Shown piece by piece: positions 33,557 through 43,480 of a stretch of 64,000 bases of DNA (the first letter of the stretch is position 1; each line of letters begins with the position of its first letter). Under the pieces are notes generated by a model that was not told the origin of the DNA, ran no database searches, and saw only the letters and a list, made by a program, of their open reading frames with translations. Made by a program: the position numbers and the translations under genes. The DNA comes from Sporolactobacillus kofuensis. Its GTDB lineage: Bacteria; Bacillota; Bacilli; Bacillales; Sporolactobacillaceae. Where the stretch lies: the NCBI RefSeq assembly GCF_042660205.1, contig NZ_JBHSTQ010000009.1:1-64000 (forward strand). Direction: 5' to 3'.

Positions 33557-35146
33557 TTATGAATGACGTTCACTTGCGCGACGCTTCTCTAATTCACGTA
33601 ACTTAGCACGCATAATTTTTCCTGAGACCGTCTTCGGAAGATCCGACACAAATTCAATCGCTCTTGGGTATTTGTACGGAGCTGTTTGATTCTTCACAAA
33701 TTTTTGAAGCTCTGGAATTCGTGATTCATCCGGTGCATAACCGTCTTTTAAGATGACAAAGGCTTTAACAATATTGCCGCGAATCGGATCAGGGCTTGCA
33801 ACAACAGCGCAATCCTTTACTGATTCATGCTTAAGTAGTGCATCTTCAACTTCTGCTGGTCCAATGGTATAACCCGAACTGATGATGACATCATCCCGGC
33901 GACCTTGGAACCAGAAGTAGTTATCCTGATCATGTGATGCACGGTCGCCTGTCAAAAAATAGTTACCAATCACAGCTGCTTGATAACGATCCGGCTGCTC
34001 GTAATACGTCTTGAATAATGCAGGAAAGTCGCGGCGTACGGCGATATTTCCAACCACACCATCCGGGACTTCGTTTCCATCTTCGTCAATAATCGTGATA
34101 AATTCATCAAGGATCGGTTGCCCCATTGAACCGATGCGAATAGCGTGACCCACCAATGTTCCAACTAGTAGTGTACTTTCTGTTTGTCCATAACCGTCTT
34201 TAAGCTGGATATCGAATGTTTGCTTAAAAATGTCAATAACACCTCGGTTTAGCGCTTCGCCCGCGGAACATGCATTACGAAGGTTGGAGAGATCAAATTT
34301 TTCCAGGTGATCCACCTTAGACATCAGTCGATATTCCGTTGGCGTACAGCACAACACATTGACTTTATAATCTTGAAGCAACTGCAATTGCTTCTCAGGG
34401 CGGAAGCGTCCGTCGTATGCCAAACCGGTCACGCCTTTTCCAAGCACAGAAAGGAATGGACTCCAAATCCATTTTTGCCATCCAGGAGCAGCTGTAGCCC
34501 AAAAAATGTCTCCTTCTTGTATATCAAGCCAACGTTGAGGTGCGATACGAAGGTGCGCATAGGCCCAAGCATGCGTATGTACCACACCTTTAGGCGCTCC
34601 TGAAGTTCCTGATGTGTATGTCAAAAACGCCATATCATCTTTATCTGTGTCAACGGTGGTATAAGAATTGGAAGCTTCACTCATGATCTGATCCATGGAT
34701 AGCCAACCATCAGTTTCACCAGCAACGGAAATCTTGTGCTGCAGGGAGGGCATGTTTTCCTCAATGTGATCGACTTGTTCGGTATAGTCGTGGAAAGTAA
34801 TGATCGCTTTCGCCTTTCCTTGATTAATTCGATAACTAATGTCACCCGGTCGCAGCATCTCAGAACCCGGGATTACAGCAATTCCTGCCCGAAGTGCGCC
34901 AAGATAGATAACGTAGGCATCAACGATTCTTGGCACGATCGTCATGACAACGTCACCTTTCTTAATCCCCAAATTGTTCAGGACATTAGCAAAACGTTTT
35001 CCTTTTTCAATCAGTTCATGGTAAGTGAAGCTTCGTTTATCACCATTTTCATTCTCCCAGAATAATGCAACTCGGTCGGAATCAAAACGATCAATTTCAT
35101 TTGTTAGATTGTACTTCTGTGGTGCAATAAGCTCTGTAAGTTCCAT
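33557..35146 (-). CDS. Acyl-CoA synthetase (AMP-forming), medium-chain/acetyl type
   Basis: A 529-residue adenylate-forming ligase that activates a carboxylic acid to acyl-AMP and then acyl-CoA. Visible are the P-loop YTSGTSGAPKGV near 163-174, GYGQTEST near 316-323, the hinge TGDRASHDQDNYFWFQGRRDD near 398-418, and the catalytic C-terminal lysine in PKTVSGKIMR near 506-515. It resembles B. subtilis YtcI and the AcsM group more than Acs or long-chain FadD. ATG 35146 follows GGGGAGTGG; an in-frame TTG lies at 35167. Substrate not resolved. Confidence 0.88.
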   Translation of the reverse strand: MELTELIAPQKYNLTNEIDRFDSDRVALFWENENGDKRSFTYHELIEKGKRFANVLNNLGIKKGDVVMTIVPRIVDAYVIYLGALRAGIAVIPGSEMLRPGDISYRINQGKAKAIITFHDYTEQVDHIEENMPSLQHKISVAGETDGWLSMDQIMSEASNSYTTVDTDKDDMAFLTYTSGTSGAPKGVVHTHAWAYAHLRIAPQRWLDIQEGDIFWATAAPGWQKWIWSPFLSVLGKGVTGLAYDGRFRPEKQLQLLQDYKVNVLCCTPTEYRLMSKVDHLEKFDLSNLRNACSAGEALNRGVIDIFKQTFDIQLKDGYGQTESTLLVGTLVGHAIRIGSMGQPILDEFITIIDEDGNEVPDGVVGNIAVRRDFPALFKTYYEQPDRYQAAVIGNYFLTGDRASHDQDNYFWFQGRRDDVIISSGYTIGPAEVEDALLKHESVKDCAVVASPDPIRGNIVKAFVILKDGYAPDESRIPELQKFVKNQTAPYKYPRAIEFVSDLPKTVSGKIMRAKLRELEKRRASERHS

Positions 35147-35245
35147 AGGTTGTGTTCCACTCCCCAAAAGATTATCAGTATTTTTAAAGTAAGCAACAGT
35201 GACTATAAGTTAATATTAATACCTGGTGCTAAATATTACAACTAT

Positions 35246-36334
35246 TTATTTAGTTTGTTTGATGATTTGAGCAAGCGCTTCGCCAAATGCTTGAGAACTT
35301 CGCGTTATTTCAGCCAAAGTATTATCAACGCCTCCAATTTCAACGAGAATTGCGTTTTTTGAAATGTCTTGATTATATATGCCATTTCCTTCAAGTTTTG
35401 TTTTACCAACAATGCCACGAACAAGGTCCGGATAGTTCTTATCGAGTTGATTTTTCACTTTTTTAGCGAAGAATAGGTTTGCGGAATAATTTGGATTCGC
35501 TTCCCCGATAATGATGCTAATCCGCGCATAGGACGACGTGCCAATCTCCATTGTCGTGTTGTTTCTTCCTGAAGAATCACGGTGAATATCGATTAAATAA
35601 CTGAGTGTTGGGTTTTTCTTCAACGCGTCCAGCACAACAAGCCTCGATTTCTGATAGGCTTCATTGTATCCCCAGCCTTGCTTAATTCGATGAACATAAC
35701 CGACTCCATCTTTGTTAAGTGTTTGCCCGACAATCTCTCCGTCTTTAATGACCCCTTTTTGAAGATCAGTATAAGTAGAGTCCTTACCGTCATTCATAGG
35801 TTTATAGGCTTCCCATGGGTGCGTATGGTAGATTAACACACGTTTCTTCAATTTTTGCGAAGATTGGTCTTTCGTGTTCTCTTCAGGTGTCTGTTTTTTA
35901 GGCGTTTCAATATGAATTTCTGGGGATGGTGGATTGTCTTGTGGTAAATTTGTATAATTCAATCCCTTACCAGCGATGAAAATTTTTGTGTTATAGATTG
36001 TAAAGCCTGGTAATTCAGATCCAAATAGACTGCGAATATCATCAAAATGCAACTCAGTCATCGCTTCAAATATAAGATGGTTCATCGTCTTTGGTCGCTC
36101 TTGCTTCTTAATCGCATAATTGAAGAGCACATTTTCGTTTCCAAATGTTTCTATTAAGAGAGTTTTCGCCGGCCAATTTGCTTTTTGAAGCACATCCTGA
36201 ATAGAACTGATCTTAACCTGACTTAATGAAATCAGAATAGCCAGTCCATAGATGAGAATCAGGACAATGAGATATTTTAAGATAAGGGGAGTCGTTGATT
36301 TGTGTGTGAATTTTGGTGGAGTGATTTTCCGCAA
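35246..36334 (-). CDS. spoIIP: Stage II sporulation protein P (amidase/endopeptidase)
   Basis: A 362-residue SpoIIP that cuts peptidoglycan during engulfment of the forespore, working with SpoIID and SpoIIM. One N-terminal membrane helix (about 17-38) anchors it. The C-terminal catalytic domain shows the metal-binding histidine in YHTHPWEAY near 169-177, IDIHRDSS near 247-254 with the second His, and VEIGGVDNT near 334-342 with the catalytic Glu. TTG 36334 has GAGGAGGG in front. In B. subtilis spoIIP follows gpr; here it stands alone. It shows that the organism belongs to an endospore-forming lineage. Confidence 0.93.
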   Translation of the reverse strand: MRKITPPKFTHKSTTPLILKYLIVLILIYGLAILISLSQVKISSIQDVLQKANWPAKTLLIETFGNENVLFNYAIKKQERPKTMNHLIFEAMTELHFDDIRSLFGSELPGFTIYNTKIFIAGKGLNYTNLPQDNPPSPEIHIETPKKQTPEENTKDQSSQKLKKRVLIYHTHPWEAYKPMNDGKDSTYTDLQKGVIKDGEIVGQTLNKDGVGYVHRIKQGWGYNEAYQKSRLVVLDALKKNPTLSYLIDIHRDSSGRNNTTMEIGTSSYARISIIIGEANPNYSANLFFAKKVKNQLDKNYPDLVRGIVGKTKLEGNGIYNQDISKNAILVEIGGVDNTLAEITRSSQAFGEALAQIIKQTK

Positions 36335-36557
36335 GATTGTCCCTCCTCATTATGTTGCAATGCTGCTCTACTAATCTATGAGAGAGAAGGGGAAAGATAG
36401 ACTTATTTTTTCTATTTCTTCAGATTCTCAGAAACAAACCATTATGTAACTAAACTTTTACTAAAGTTTTACGTAAATTGTCTTTTTCTCTCATTCGGTT
36501 CCCTTAATACTTAAAAAGGCGGTGCATTTGGAAATTTATTTATTCGGAGGGTTGAGT

Positions 36558-37085
36558 ATGAGAAACTTAATTACAGAGATAACAGGGTGGCGCCATTTGA
36601 AGATAAGCATGAAATTCGCAATCAGTTTATTAATCGTGTTGGGAATGATGCTTATTACTGCCATCATATCGACTTTTATGCTTTACCAAACACTTGAGCG
36701 GGCAAAGGAGGCAAGTCGGGCAGGTGAACATGCAGCACAGATTACTGAAGTCGGTTCTCTATTTCGCGCAAAAGATGCACGCGTCATCGATTATCTTTTA
36801 GATCCCGGTGATGCCTCAGTAAAACTCTATTCTCAGGATCAACAGCAGCTAACGCAAGCCGAGAAGCAACTTCAACCTGCAATGAAGACGGAAGCACAAA
36901 AGAAATGGTTTAATCAAATCATGACGGATGATGCTCGAACTTTTAATTTATTCCAAAGTGAATTCGTTCCGGCGGTTCTGATGAAGCGGGTTGGAACAAC
37001 GATGAGTACGCTACTTAACGAAGCTCAAGTTCTGGACGATACATCGATTCGATTTGAACAGTTAATCAAACAATTTAAGCTCTAA
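36558..37085 (+). CDS. Truncated chemoreceptor-like protein: four-helix-bundle sensor without HAMP or signalling domain
   Basis: A 175-residue protein with a short cytoplasmic start, one membrane helix (about 18-40) and an extracytoplasmic helical region typical of the 4HB_MCP sensor (LYQTLERAKEASRAGEHAAQITEVGSLFRAKDARVIDYLL). In methyl-accepting chemotaxis proteins this is followed by a second membrane helix, HAMP and a signalling domain; here a stop comes at 37083 and a strong terminator 28 bases later, so nothing more is encoded. GGAGGG precedes ATG 36558. It may be a free-standing sensor or a fixed truncation. Confidence 0.7.
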   Translation: MRNLITEITGWRHLKISMKFAISLLIVLGMMLITAIISTFMLYQTLERAKEASRAGEHAAQITEVGSLFRAKDARVIDYLLDPGDASVKLYSQDQQQLTQAEKQLQPAMKTEAQKKWFNQIMTDDARTFNLFQSEFVPAVLMKRVGTTMSTLLNEAQVLDDTSIRFEQLIKQFKL

Positions 37086-37113
37086 GTACGATGTTAAAGA
37101 TTATCTTAAAGAT

Positions 37114-37147
37114 AAAAAGACGTTCCTATTTCGGAACGTCTTTTTTT
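37114..37147 (+). terminator. Intrinsic terminator after the truncated sensor gene
   Basis: Perfect 13-bp inverted repeat AAAAAGACGTTCC / GGAACGTCTTTTT with a 6-nt loop and further T residues. Confidence 0.9.
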
Positions 37148-37236
37148 CAAAGCATGAATTTGACAGTCAAACAATTGCAGATGTAAATATCTGGAACTTC
37201 TAATATTCCGCAGACTTTTTATGACACTCTCGTTAT

Positions 37237-39045
37237 TTAGTCATTTGTAATAGAGGGAGTCTTCATCTGATCGACAAGTGTTCCTACATAAGCAACTGCT
37301 TGACGGATGGTTTCAGGGTTAAGAATGTCTACATGAGCTTTTTCAATCAGTTTCTGCGGTGTTAGGCGACCGCCTTCTTTGAGCACAGACAGCCAGCGAT
37401 CAATAGCGGGTTGTCCTTCGTGAACAATTTGTTCAGCAACAGCGGTTGCTACCGTAAGGCCCGCAGAGTAAGTGTAGGAATACAATCCTGAATAATAATG
37501 CGGTTGCCGCATCCACGTTAATCCATCACTCGCTTCAAGTTGTATGGCATCACCCCAGAAACCTTTGAGGGTTTCATTGAAGAGATCGGTCAATCGAGAG
37601 GCGGTCAGCGCTTCTCCAGATTCGGCAATACGGAATACTTTACGCTGATAAACCCCTTCAAGTAAGTGTGTAACAAAATTGTGATAATACGTACTCAATA
37701 ATCGTTCAGTAACCGAACGTTTCATTGCATCATTCGTTGCATTTTTCTTCAAATAGTGTGCAAGAATGAGTTCATTCATTGTTGATGGTGCCTCGACAAA
37801 GAATAGAGAAGGATCATAGTTCGCAAGTTTCTGTTTTTTTTGTGCGAGCATAAAATGACCCGCGTGGCCAAATTCATGAGCCAGGGTTAATATGTTTCAA
37901 ATATCACCGGTCCATGTCATCAAGATGTACGAATGAACACCGTATGGAGACTCGCAAAATCCACCTGTTGATTTGCCCACATTATCACTATAATCAACCC
38001 AGCGGTTAGTTAATCCTTCTTCAATAATTGCATGATATTCGGGTCCCATAATCTTCAGGGCATCGAGAAGGGCTTGCTTACTTTCCTCAAATGTTGTTTG
38101 CGGACTCGTCGTATCTATCGGTGCGAGCAGATCCGCATAGGTAATCGTGTCAAGTCCAAGTGCCAGGCGCTTTAGTTCTGCAAACTTCTGCATATGCGGT
38201 GCAAGTTCTTGATAAATAATATCAAGTTGATTATCGTACATGGTTTCACTGACTTGCTGTTGTTGGAGCAGGTAGTCAGTCGCTGTCTTATAACCCCTCA
38301 ACTTTGCAACAGCAACTGTTTTGTTCACTTCAGCAGCATAGACGGAAGCAAATGTATTTTTATACTGATCGAGCGTCTTTGTGAATGAATCATAGGCATT
38401 TCTTCTCAGTACAGTATCTCGAGTTGAAGCATAACTGTTCTCATAAAGTGTGAAAGACATTGGTACGGTGTTCCCATCGCTGTCTTTCACCGATTCGAAC
38501 TGCATATCAGCAAGTTTGCTTCGAGAATAGATGGTATAGGGTGCTTCGAGAACTTCAGCAAGTGCTTTAATTGTTTTTTCCGCTTCCGGATGGAGTCTGA
38601 AAGGCTTTTTGTTGAATAATTTCCGAAAATAAGGTTGATATTCTTCGAGTTCAGGTACTTCTTGTATCAAAGCATGGAGGTGTGAATCATCGAGATCCAT
38701 TAATTCATCTTCAAAGAAAGAGAGCGTCGCTTCCATTTGTGCATTTGCAGCATCTGCGCGTGCAGCGTCCGCCTGATTTTCAGGATCGCTGCTATCCGCT
38801 GCTTGTTTCAAACTCACGTATGCAGTTAGACGCCATAATCTGGCCGAGAAGTCAAAATAGTCTTCCAAATTACTCAGAAGAGAAGAGGCACTCACGAACA
38901 GTTTTCCCTGACGTAATGCTAATTCTTTGGCACTTTTGGTTAGCGCATTCAATTCTATAAGAAATGCTTCACGTGACGGGAAGATGTCTTCCAATTTCCA
39001 AGTCGTTTCAATTGGAACCTGATTTCTAGTTAAACGTTGATCCAT
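37237..39045 (-). pseudogene. pepF: Oligoendopeptidase F (M3 family), interrupted by one in-frame TGA
   Basis: A zinc metallopeptidase of about 600 codons cleaving oligopeptides in the cytoplasm. The first part (39,045 to 37,897) ends ...LMTWTGDI and then TGA. Reading on in the same frame gives NILTLAHEFGHAGHF, containing the HExxH zinc site (HEFGH), and continues without another stop to 37,237 (EAPSTMNE holds the third ligand Glu). No frameshift is present; only this one codon breaks it. The N-terminal piece lacks the active site and the C-terminal piece lacks the HExxH unless translation reads through. Start 39045 is set by GAGGG. Upstream ATG codons are possible. Confidence 0.85.
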
Positions 39046-39265
39046 GTTCATCCCTCGATTCATAATTACTTCCATTATTTTACCATAAGAAACTATTTTC
39101 AAACCAAAGTCCTGGATTAGTAAACCATTGCTTTTTATGATTACGGAGAAAAATAAGTGGACAGCAAAAACTAATCTATATATACTTACTTACATAAAGT
39201 AATTAATGATTTGTTTATCAACTATAAAAAATTAATTGACCATAAATGACTCTGGAGGGATTTTC

Positions 39266-40114
39266 ATGAACTTTCATCAAGCACCAAATACCTATGTGGA
39301 TCAAGTATTCTTGTATGTAAATAATCTCGATCGATCGAAGGATTTTTATTCAGGGATGCTCGGTCTACACGTTCTAAAGGAAGAAGAACGTACGGTCACA
39401 TTTTCAGCAAATGGAACGGATCCATTGATTACGGTGGAGCGTCCTGAAGATGTACTTCCACAGTTAAGGAGAAGTGCAGGCTTGTACCATTTTGCAATGC
39501 TGGTTCCGACTCGGAAGGACTTAGCAGCGGTAATTCAACACTTATTGAAGGAGGAATACCCACTTGTTGGTGCTTCGGATCATGCTGTGAGTGAAGCACT
39601 TTACCTTGAAGACCCTGATGGCAATGGTATTGAAATTTATCGTGACCGTCCTTCGGATCAATGGAAATGGCAAAATGGGACAGTATTTATGCCGACGGAA
39701 GCGATGGATGAACACATTTTAAGTGAATTAAATGGTGAACCGTGGACTGGACTTCCTTCTGGAACAAAAATGGGGCATTTACATTTGCAAGTAGCAAATT
39801 TGCAGGAAACTGAGAAATTTTATGTGGAAGCTCTTGGCTTTAATGTGGTTGCAAAATATGGTGATCTCGCAGATTTCGTTTCTACTGGGGGTTATCATCA
39901 TCATTTCGGACTAAATGTCTGGAACAGTAGAGGAATTCCGGTGCAAGAAGGGAAGCATGTCGGCTTGAACTATTACAGACTTCTCTTTCCTAGCGACAAC
40001 GCAAGAAGCGAAGCGATTAAGCGTATCGAACAGTTCGGTTCGAGCGCTGAAAACAGAGGTACTCAATGGTTTACAAAGGATCCGTCTGGAATTCAATTTG
40101 AACTTGCTCTTTAA
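39266..40114 (+). CDS. Two-domain glyoxalase-fold (VOC) protein, catechol-2,3-dioxygenase (CatE)-like
   Basis: A 282-residue protein with two paired VOC modules. Module 1 (about 8-130) has VDQVFLYVNNLDRSKDFY and ends with EDPDGNGIEIYRD. Module 2 (about 165-280) has MGHLHLQVANLQETEKFYVEALGF, the metal-binding STGGYHHHFGLNVW and KDPSGIQFEL. The pattern fits the B. subtilis CatE/YfiE extradiol-dioxygenase-like family, in which His, His and Glu bind the metal. ATG 39266 has GGAGGG in front; an ATG at 39236 does not. The true substrate may not be catechol. Confidence 0.83.
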   Translation: MNFHQAPNTYVDQVFLYVNNLDRSKDFYSGMLGLHVLKEEERTVTFSANGTDPLITVERPEDVLPQLRRSAGLYHFAMLVPTRKDLAAVIQHLLKEEYPLVGASDHAVSEALYLEDPDGNGIEIYRDRPSDQWKWQNGTVFMPTEAMDEHILSELNGEPWTGLPSGTKMGHLHLQVANLQETEKFYVEALGFNVVAKYGDLADFVSTGGYHHHFGLNVWNSRGIPVQEGKHVGLNYYRLLFPSDNARSEAIKRIEQFGSSAENRGTQWFTKDPSGIQFELAL

Positions 40115-40141
40115 ATTATGTTTAGACTATTCAACATGTAA

Positions 40142-40176
40142 GAAATAAACCCGCCAGTTGATGGCGGGTTTATTTC
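40142..40176. terminator. Bidirectional terminator
   Basis: Perfect 15-bp inverted repeat GAAATAAACCCGCCA / TGGCGGGTTTATTTC with a 5-nt loop, placed between the convergent VOC and DUF975 genes. Confidence 0.88.
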
Positions 40177-40177
40177 T

Positions 40178-40939
40178 TTATTCAGCATCGTTGATTCCTG
40201 TTTGATTGTTCCTGATCAGCCATTCATAGAATGTTGCCATTGACGTGCTGATATAGGGAATCAGCCATAAATACATCCAAATGCTCCCCACACTACCTAC
40301 AGCAAGAAAAAGAAAAGCTAGGATTTTAATTCCGATCGCATAAAAAATGGCAAACACGATGATTCCGGCAATTACCGGAACACTTGTTAACAAACACCAA
40401 CCAATAAAACTTAACCCAAGCAGAAACAGTTTCCACTTATGGCCGTTCATCAATTTTTTACTTTCCTTAATCGCTTTACTTGCGGAATACTCTGGATGGT
40501 CGTAAAGAATATAGAAAACTTGTGAATAAGAAAACGCCTTGATGATTCCAGGAATGATCAAGAGAAGGAACCACAAAAAAAGTAAAATAGCCATAAAAAT
40601 ATTAACCCAGATCAGCTTAAGTACCCGTTTTCCATTATTGTAGATCGTAAATAAAATGGAAATTTTCGGATCTTGTTCACGAATCAGTTCCAGAAAGAAC
40701 CACATTGAGGCTATATTCATTGGAAATAAGAGCATTGCATAGATCATTTGAAAGAAGTACGAGAGCGGTGATGAGTCCGTTTGATTTGCCCAATTCTGAA
40801 AGCCACCGGATAATGCTACATCGACCAAATAGGGGGGAAGTGTGGAAATGAGGAATAACACAAGGACCAGCACGCCACTTTTCCTTGAATACCCTTGTAG
40901 TAATGTTCGTGCATTCTGTTTTATTTCTGAAATTCGCAT
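40178..40939 (-). CDS. DUF975 family integral membrane protein
   Basis: A 253-residue protein with about five or six membrane helices. It starts MRISEIKQNARTLLQG, the signature opening of the DUF975 family. It contains FYILYDHPEYSASKAIKESKKLMNGHKWKLFLL (about 143-175), the conserved soluble loop, and ends with MATFYEWLI. AAGGAGGG lies before ATG 40939; the frame is open for 39 further codons upstream without a ribosome site. Function unknown; members are often near transport or stress genes. Confidence 0.82.
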   Translation of the reverse strand: MRISEIKQNARTLLQGYSRKSGVLVLVLFLISTLPPYLVDVALSGGFQNWANQTDSSPLSYFFQMIYAMLLFPMNIASMWFFLELIREQDPKISILFTIYNNGKRVLKLIWVNIFMAILLFLWFLLLIIPGIIKAFSYSQVFYILYDHPEYSASKAIKESKKLMNGHKWKLFLLGLSFIGWCLLTSVPVIAGIIVFAIFYAIGIKILAFLFLAVGSVGSIWMYLWLIPYISTSMATFYEWLIRNNQTGINDAE

Positions 40940-41278
40940 AGAATTGCGATCCCTCCTTAAAATATCTACTGCACATTGTACCATAGTCATCCAATTCAAC
41001 AGTTCGTCGAAAGAGAACAATGAAAGGTACCTGAAGAAACAGATCAAACTATTCAAAAATGAGAGAGTTCGTTATAATCTTTAGTAGCTTCTCTTCGATT
41101 CATTTATTATTTTTTGAGAACCCTTTATTTATGTCTATTCAAATCGTTTTATCGATAACCTTCCTTTGAAGAGAAGCAACTGATTTGTAAAACGATATTG
41201 AGTAAAATGGATCCATTACGTGAATGGTAATTGCAGTAAAAGAGATGAACGATGACAACAAGATGGGAGAAGTTAATC

Positions 41279-42457
41279 ATGAAGAACAGTTATTCCCTCA
41301 CCGCATTCAGTCTCTATTTAAATTATTTGATACATGGCGTCGGGCTCATTATTCTTGCGCAGAATATGGAGTTTCTGGCCAAGCAGTGGCATACCAATAC
41401 GCTCGCTGTAGCCATGGTTGTCTCCTCTTTAGGGATCGGCAAGTTAATTGCAGTAACCGTATCCGGAAAAATGTCTGATCTATGGGGGAGAAAGCAATCC
41501 ATTAGTATCGGAATGGTACTTTATTTATGCTTTTTCATAGGTATTTTACTTAGTCCTAATGCGCAAATTGCCTATGTATTAGGCTTTCTTGGTGGAGCAG
41601 CAAATTCTTATTTAGATACCGGCACTTATCCTGCCTTAATGGAGGCTTTTCCAAAATCAGCTGCTTCTGCGAATATTCTTGTAAAAGCATTTATGCAAAT
41701 TGGCCAGTTCATCTTGCCGTTTTTCATCGGTTTTCTGATCGCACATCAATTTTGGTTCGGTTATAGCTTCGTAGCTGTTGCCATCTTGTTGGTGCTTAAC
41801 TTGATTTTGATTTTAGCGTGTCCATTTCCACCGATACAGGTCAATCAACCAATCACAAACAACAGTAAATCGAGTCCACGATTCTCATTCACATCAGATG
41901 AAGTTTGGTTGATCTTGTTTGGTGCTATAGCGCAAATTCTTCTCTATAATCTGAATAACTGGCTCGCTGTGTACGGAACTGAAGTGATTCATTTCAGCAG
42001 TGATCTAGGTCGCAAACTGGTCAGTTACGCTAGTATTGGTGCCATTATTTGTGTGCTGTTTACTTTTTACTTAAGCAAAAGAAGGGTAAGTACGAGTAAG
42101 ATTGTGATCACTTACACATTTGCAACCACTGTGCTCTCTTTAATTCTCTGGCTTTTTCATTCGCCAACAGTAACGATCATCGGTTCCATCTTGCTTGGCT
42201 ACTTCTCATGTGGCGGTCTTCTCCAATTAGGCTTAATTTTGCTCGCTTCAGTGTCTAGAAAAGGGAAGGGGACGTTAACCAGTCTGTATAACATATCAGA
42301 AGCCATTGCCTATTTTCTCATTCCGTTCCTTGTAAGTTTTGCCGCGGAAAAAGGCGTACAAAATGCATTTTTAATCAATGCTTTGTTTGCGTTCATTGGA
42401 TGTCTCCTAGTTCTGATCGTCTTTAGACGCCATAAAGAAACGAGTGCAGGACTATAA
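41279..42457 (+). CDS. Major facilitator superfamily transporter
   Basis: A 392-residue, 12-helix MFS permease. The A-motif between helices 2 and 3 reads GKMSDLWGRKQS (about 63-74), and GGAANSYLDTGTYPALMEAFPKSA (about 105-128) is a conserved helix 4-5 segment of the Bacillus/Lactobacillus group. ATG 41279 has GGGAGAAG eight bases upstream; an in-frame ATG lies at 41252. No regulator or enzyme gene adjoins it, so the substrate (drug, sugar or amino-acid derivative) is undetermined. Confidence 0.8.
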   Translation: MKNSYSLTAFSLYLNYLIHGVGLIILAQNMEFLAKQWHTNTLAVAMVVSSLGIGKLIAVTVSGKMSDLWGRKQSISIGMVLYLCFFIGILLSPNAQIAYVLGFLGGAANSYLDTGTYPALMEAFPKSAASANILVKAFMQIGQFILPFFIGFLIAHQFWFGYSFVAVAILLVLNLILILACPFPPIQVNQPITNNSKSSPRFSFTSDEVWLILFGAIAQILLYNLNNWLAVYGTEVIHFSSDLGRKLVSYASIGAIICVLFTFYLSKRRVSTSKIVITYTFATTVLSLILWLFHSPTVTIIGSILLGYFSCGGLLQLGLILLASVSRKGKGTLTSLYNISEAIAYFLIPFLVSFAAEKGVQNAFLINALFAFIGCLLVLIVFRRHKETSAGL

Positions 42458-42542
42458 GGGGCGATTATAATAAGTTGGGATGTAATGAATCATAGCATTT
42501 TTAGTATGGAGTTCTAGAAAAGTTCGATCTAATTCATTGCAT

Positions 42543-42557
42543 TAATAATTGTTATCA
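42543..42557. promoter_or_regulatory. Fur/PerR-box-like site upstream of the HAD phosphatase gene
   Basis: TAATAATTGTTATCA agrees with the 7-1-7 Fur consensus TGATAATNATTATCA at 12 of 14 defined positions. It lies about 60 bases before the start of the HAD gene, in the promoter region. Fur, PerR and Zur boxes are very similar, so the actual regulator is open, and chance occurrence in AT-rich DNA is possible. Confidence 0.35.
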
Positions 42558-42619
42558 TTTAGCCAAATATTTTTTACATGATATACGATAGACATGTGTA
42601 TGAACAGGGAGGGGTATTC

Positions 42620-43480
42620 ATGAAACTTGTTGCGATTGATGTGGATGGAACTTTATTGAACAGCAATGGAGAAATCAGTTCGGAAAATATCACAGCGATG
42701 AAAAAGGTGGTGGCGAATCATCATATTGTCTCGATTGCAACGGGGAGAACGTGCTTTGATGTCCGTCATTTATTAAAGGGCAGGATCTCAATCCCAATCA
42801 TCTCGACTAACGGGGCAGCAATTTATGATGAATCGGATCGATTATTAAGTGCAGCACCTATTGATTTCGATACTGTACGTGAAATAATCGAGTGTTTGTT
42901 GGAAGCGCATATGTACATCGAAATCGCTACAACAAATCAGATCCTCGCCACTAGAAATGGCAGAAACCTATTCGATTTAGAATTAAAGAGACTCAAGGAA
43001 GACGTACCGTCGTGTGACGAACGAAAACTTTGGAAAATGTCGCAATCTCAATTTTCCCAATTTGGCTGGGCGCCGGTTGATGACTTTCATAAGGTATTAA
43101 CTGCAGATTTACCCGTGTATAAAATTTCTACATTTTCGTTTAATAAAGAGAAATTAAAGCAATTCAGAGTTCATTTTGCAGATCATCCAAAGGTAGATTA
43201 TACCGCTTCATCATCTAATATGATTGAATTTATTCACAAAAATACGAATAAAGGGACCGGAGTGCTACAACTCGCTGAAAAATACCAGATTAAACCTGAG
43301 GATATTGTAACCATTGGTGACAGCTATAACGATTTTTCCATGTTTCATAGAGCGGGAACAAAAATAGCCATGGGAAACGCTGTGTCTGAACTTAAAGAAA
43401 TAAGTTCATTGATCACGGAAACCAATGATAACAATGGTGTTGCCTATGCATTAAATTATCAGTTGAATCTAGTTGAGTGA
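42620..43480 (+). CDS. HAD-IIB (Cof-type) phosphatase
   Basis: A 286-residue haloacid-dehalogenase phosphatase of the Cof/YidA group. Motif I is DVDGTLL near 7-13 with the nucleophilic Asp, motif II SIATGR near 37-42, motif III lysine within TNKGTGVLQLAEKY near 210-223, and motif IV GDSYNDFSMF near 232-241. The C2B cap lies between. GGAGGGG is seven bases before ATG 42620. The group hydrolyses sugar phosphates, flavin mononucleotide and pyridoxal phosphate; the specific one here is unknown. A Fur-like box upstream suggests metal-linked control. Confidence 0.88.
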   Translation: MKLVAIDVDGTLLNSNGEISSENITAMKKVVANHHIVSIATGRTCFDVRHLLKGRISIPIISTNGAAIYDESDRLLSAAPIDFDTVREIIECLLEAHMYIEIATTNQILATRNGRNLFDLELKRLKEDVPSCDERKLWKMSQSQFSQFGWAPVDDFHKVLTADLPVYKISTFSFNKEKLKQFRVHFADHPKVDYTASSSNMIEFIHKNTNKGTGVLQLAEKYQIKPEDIVTIGDSYNDFSMFHRAGTKIAMGNAVSELKEISSLITETNDNNGVAYALNYQLNLVE

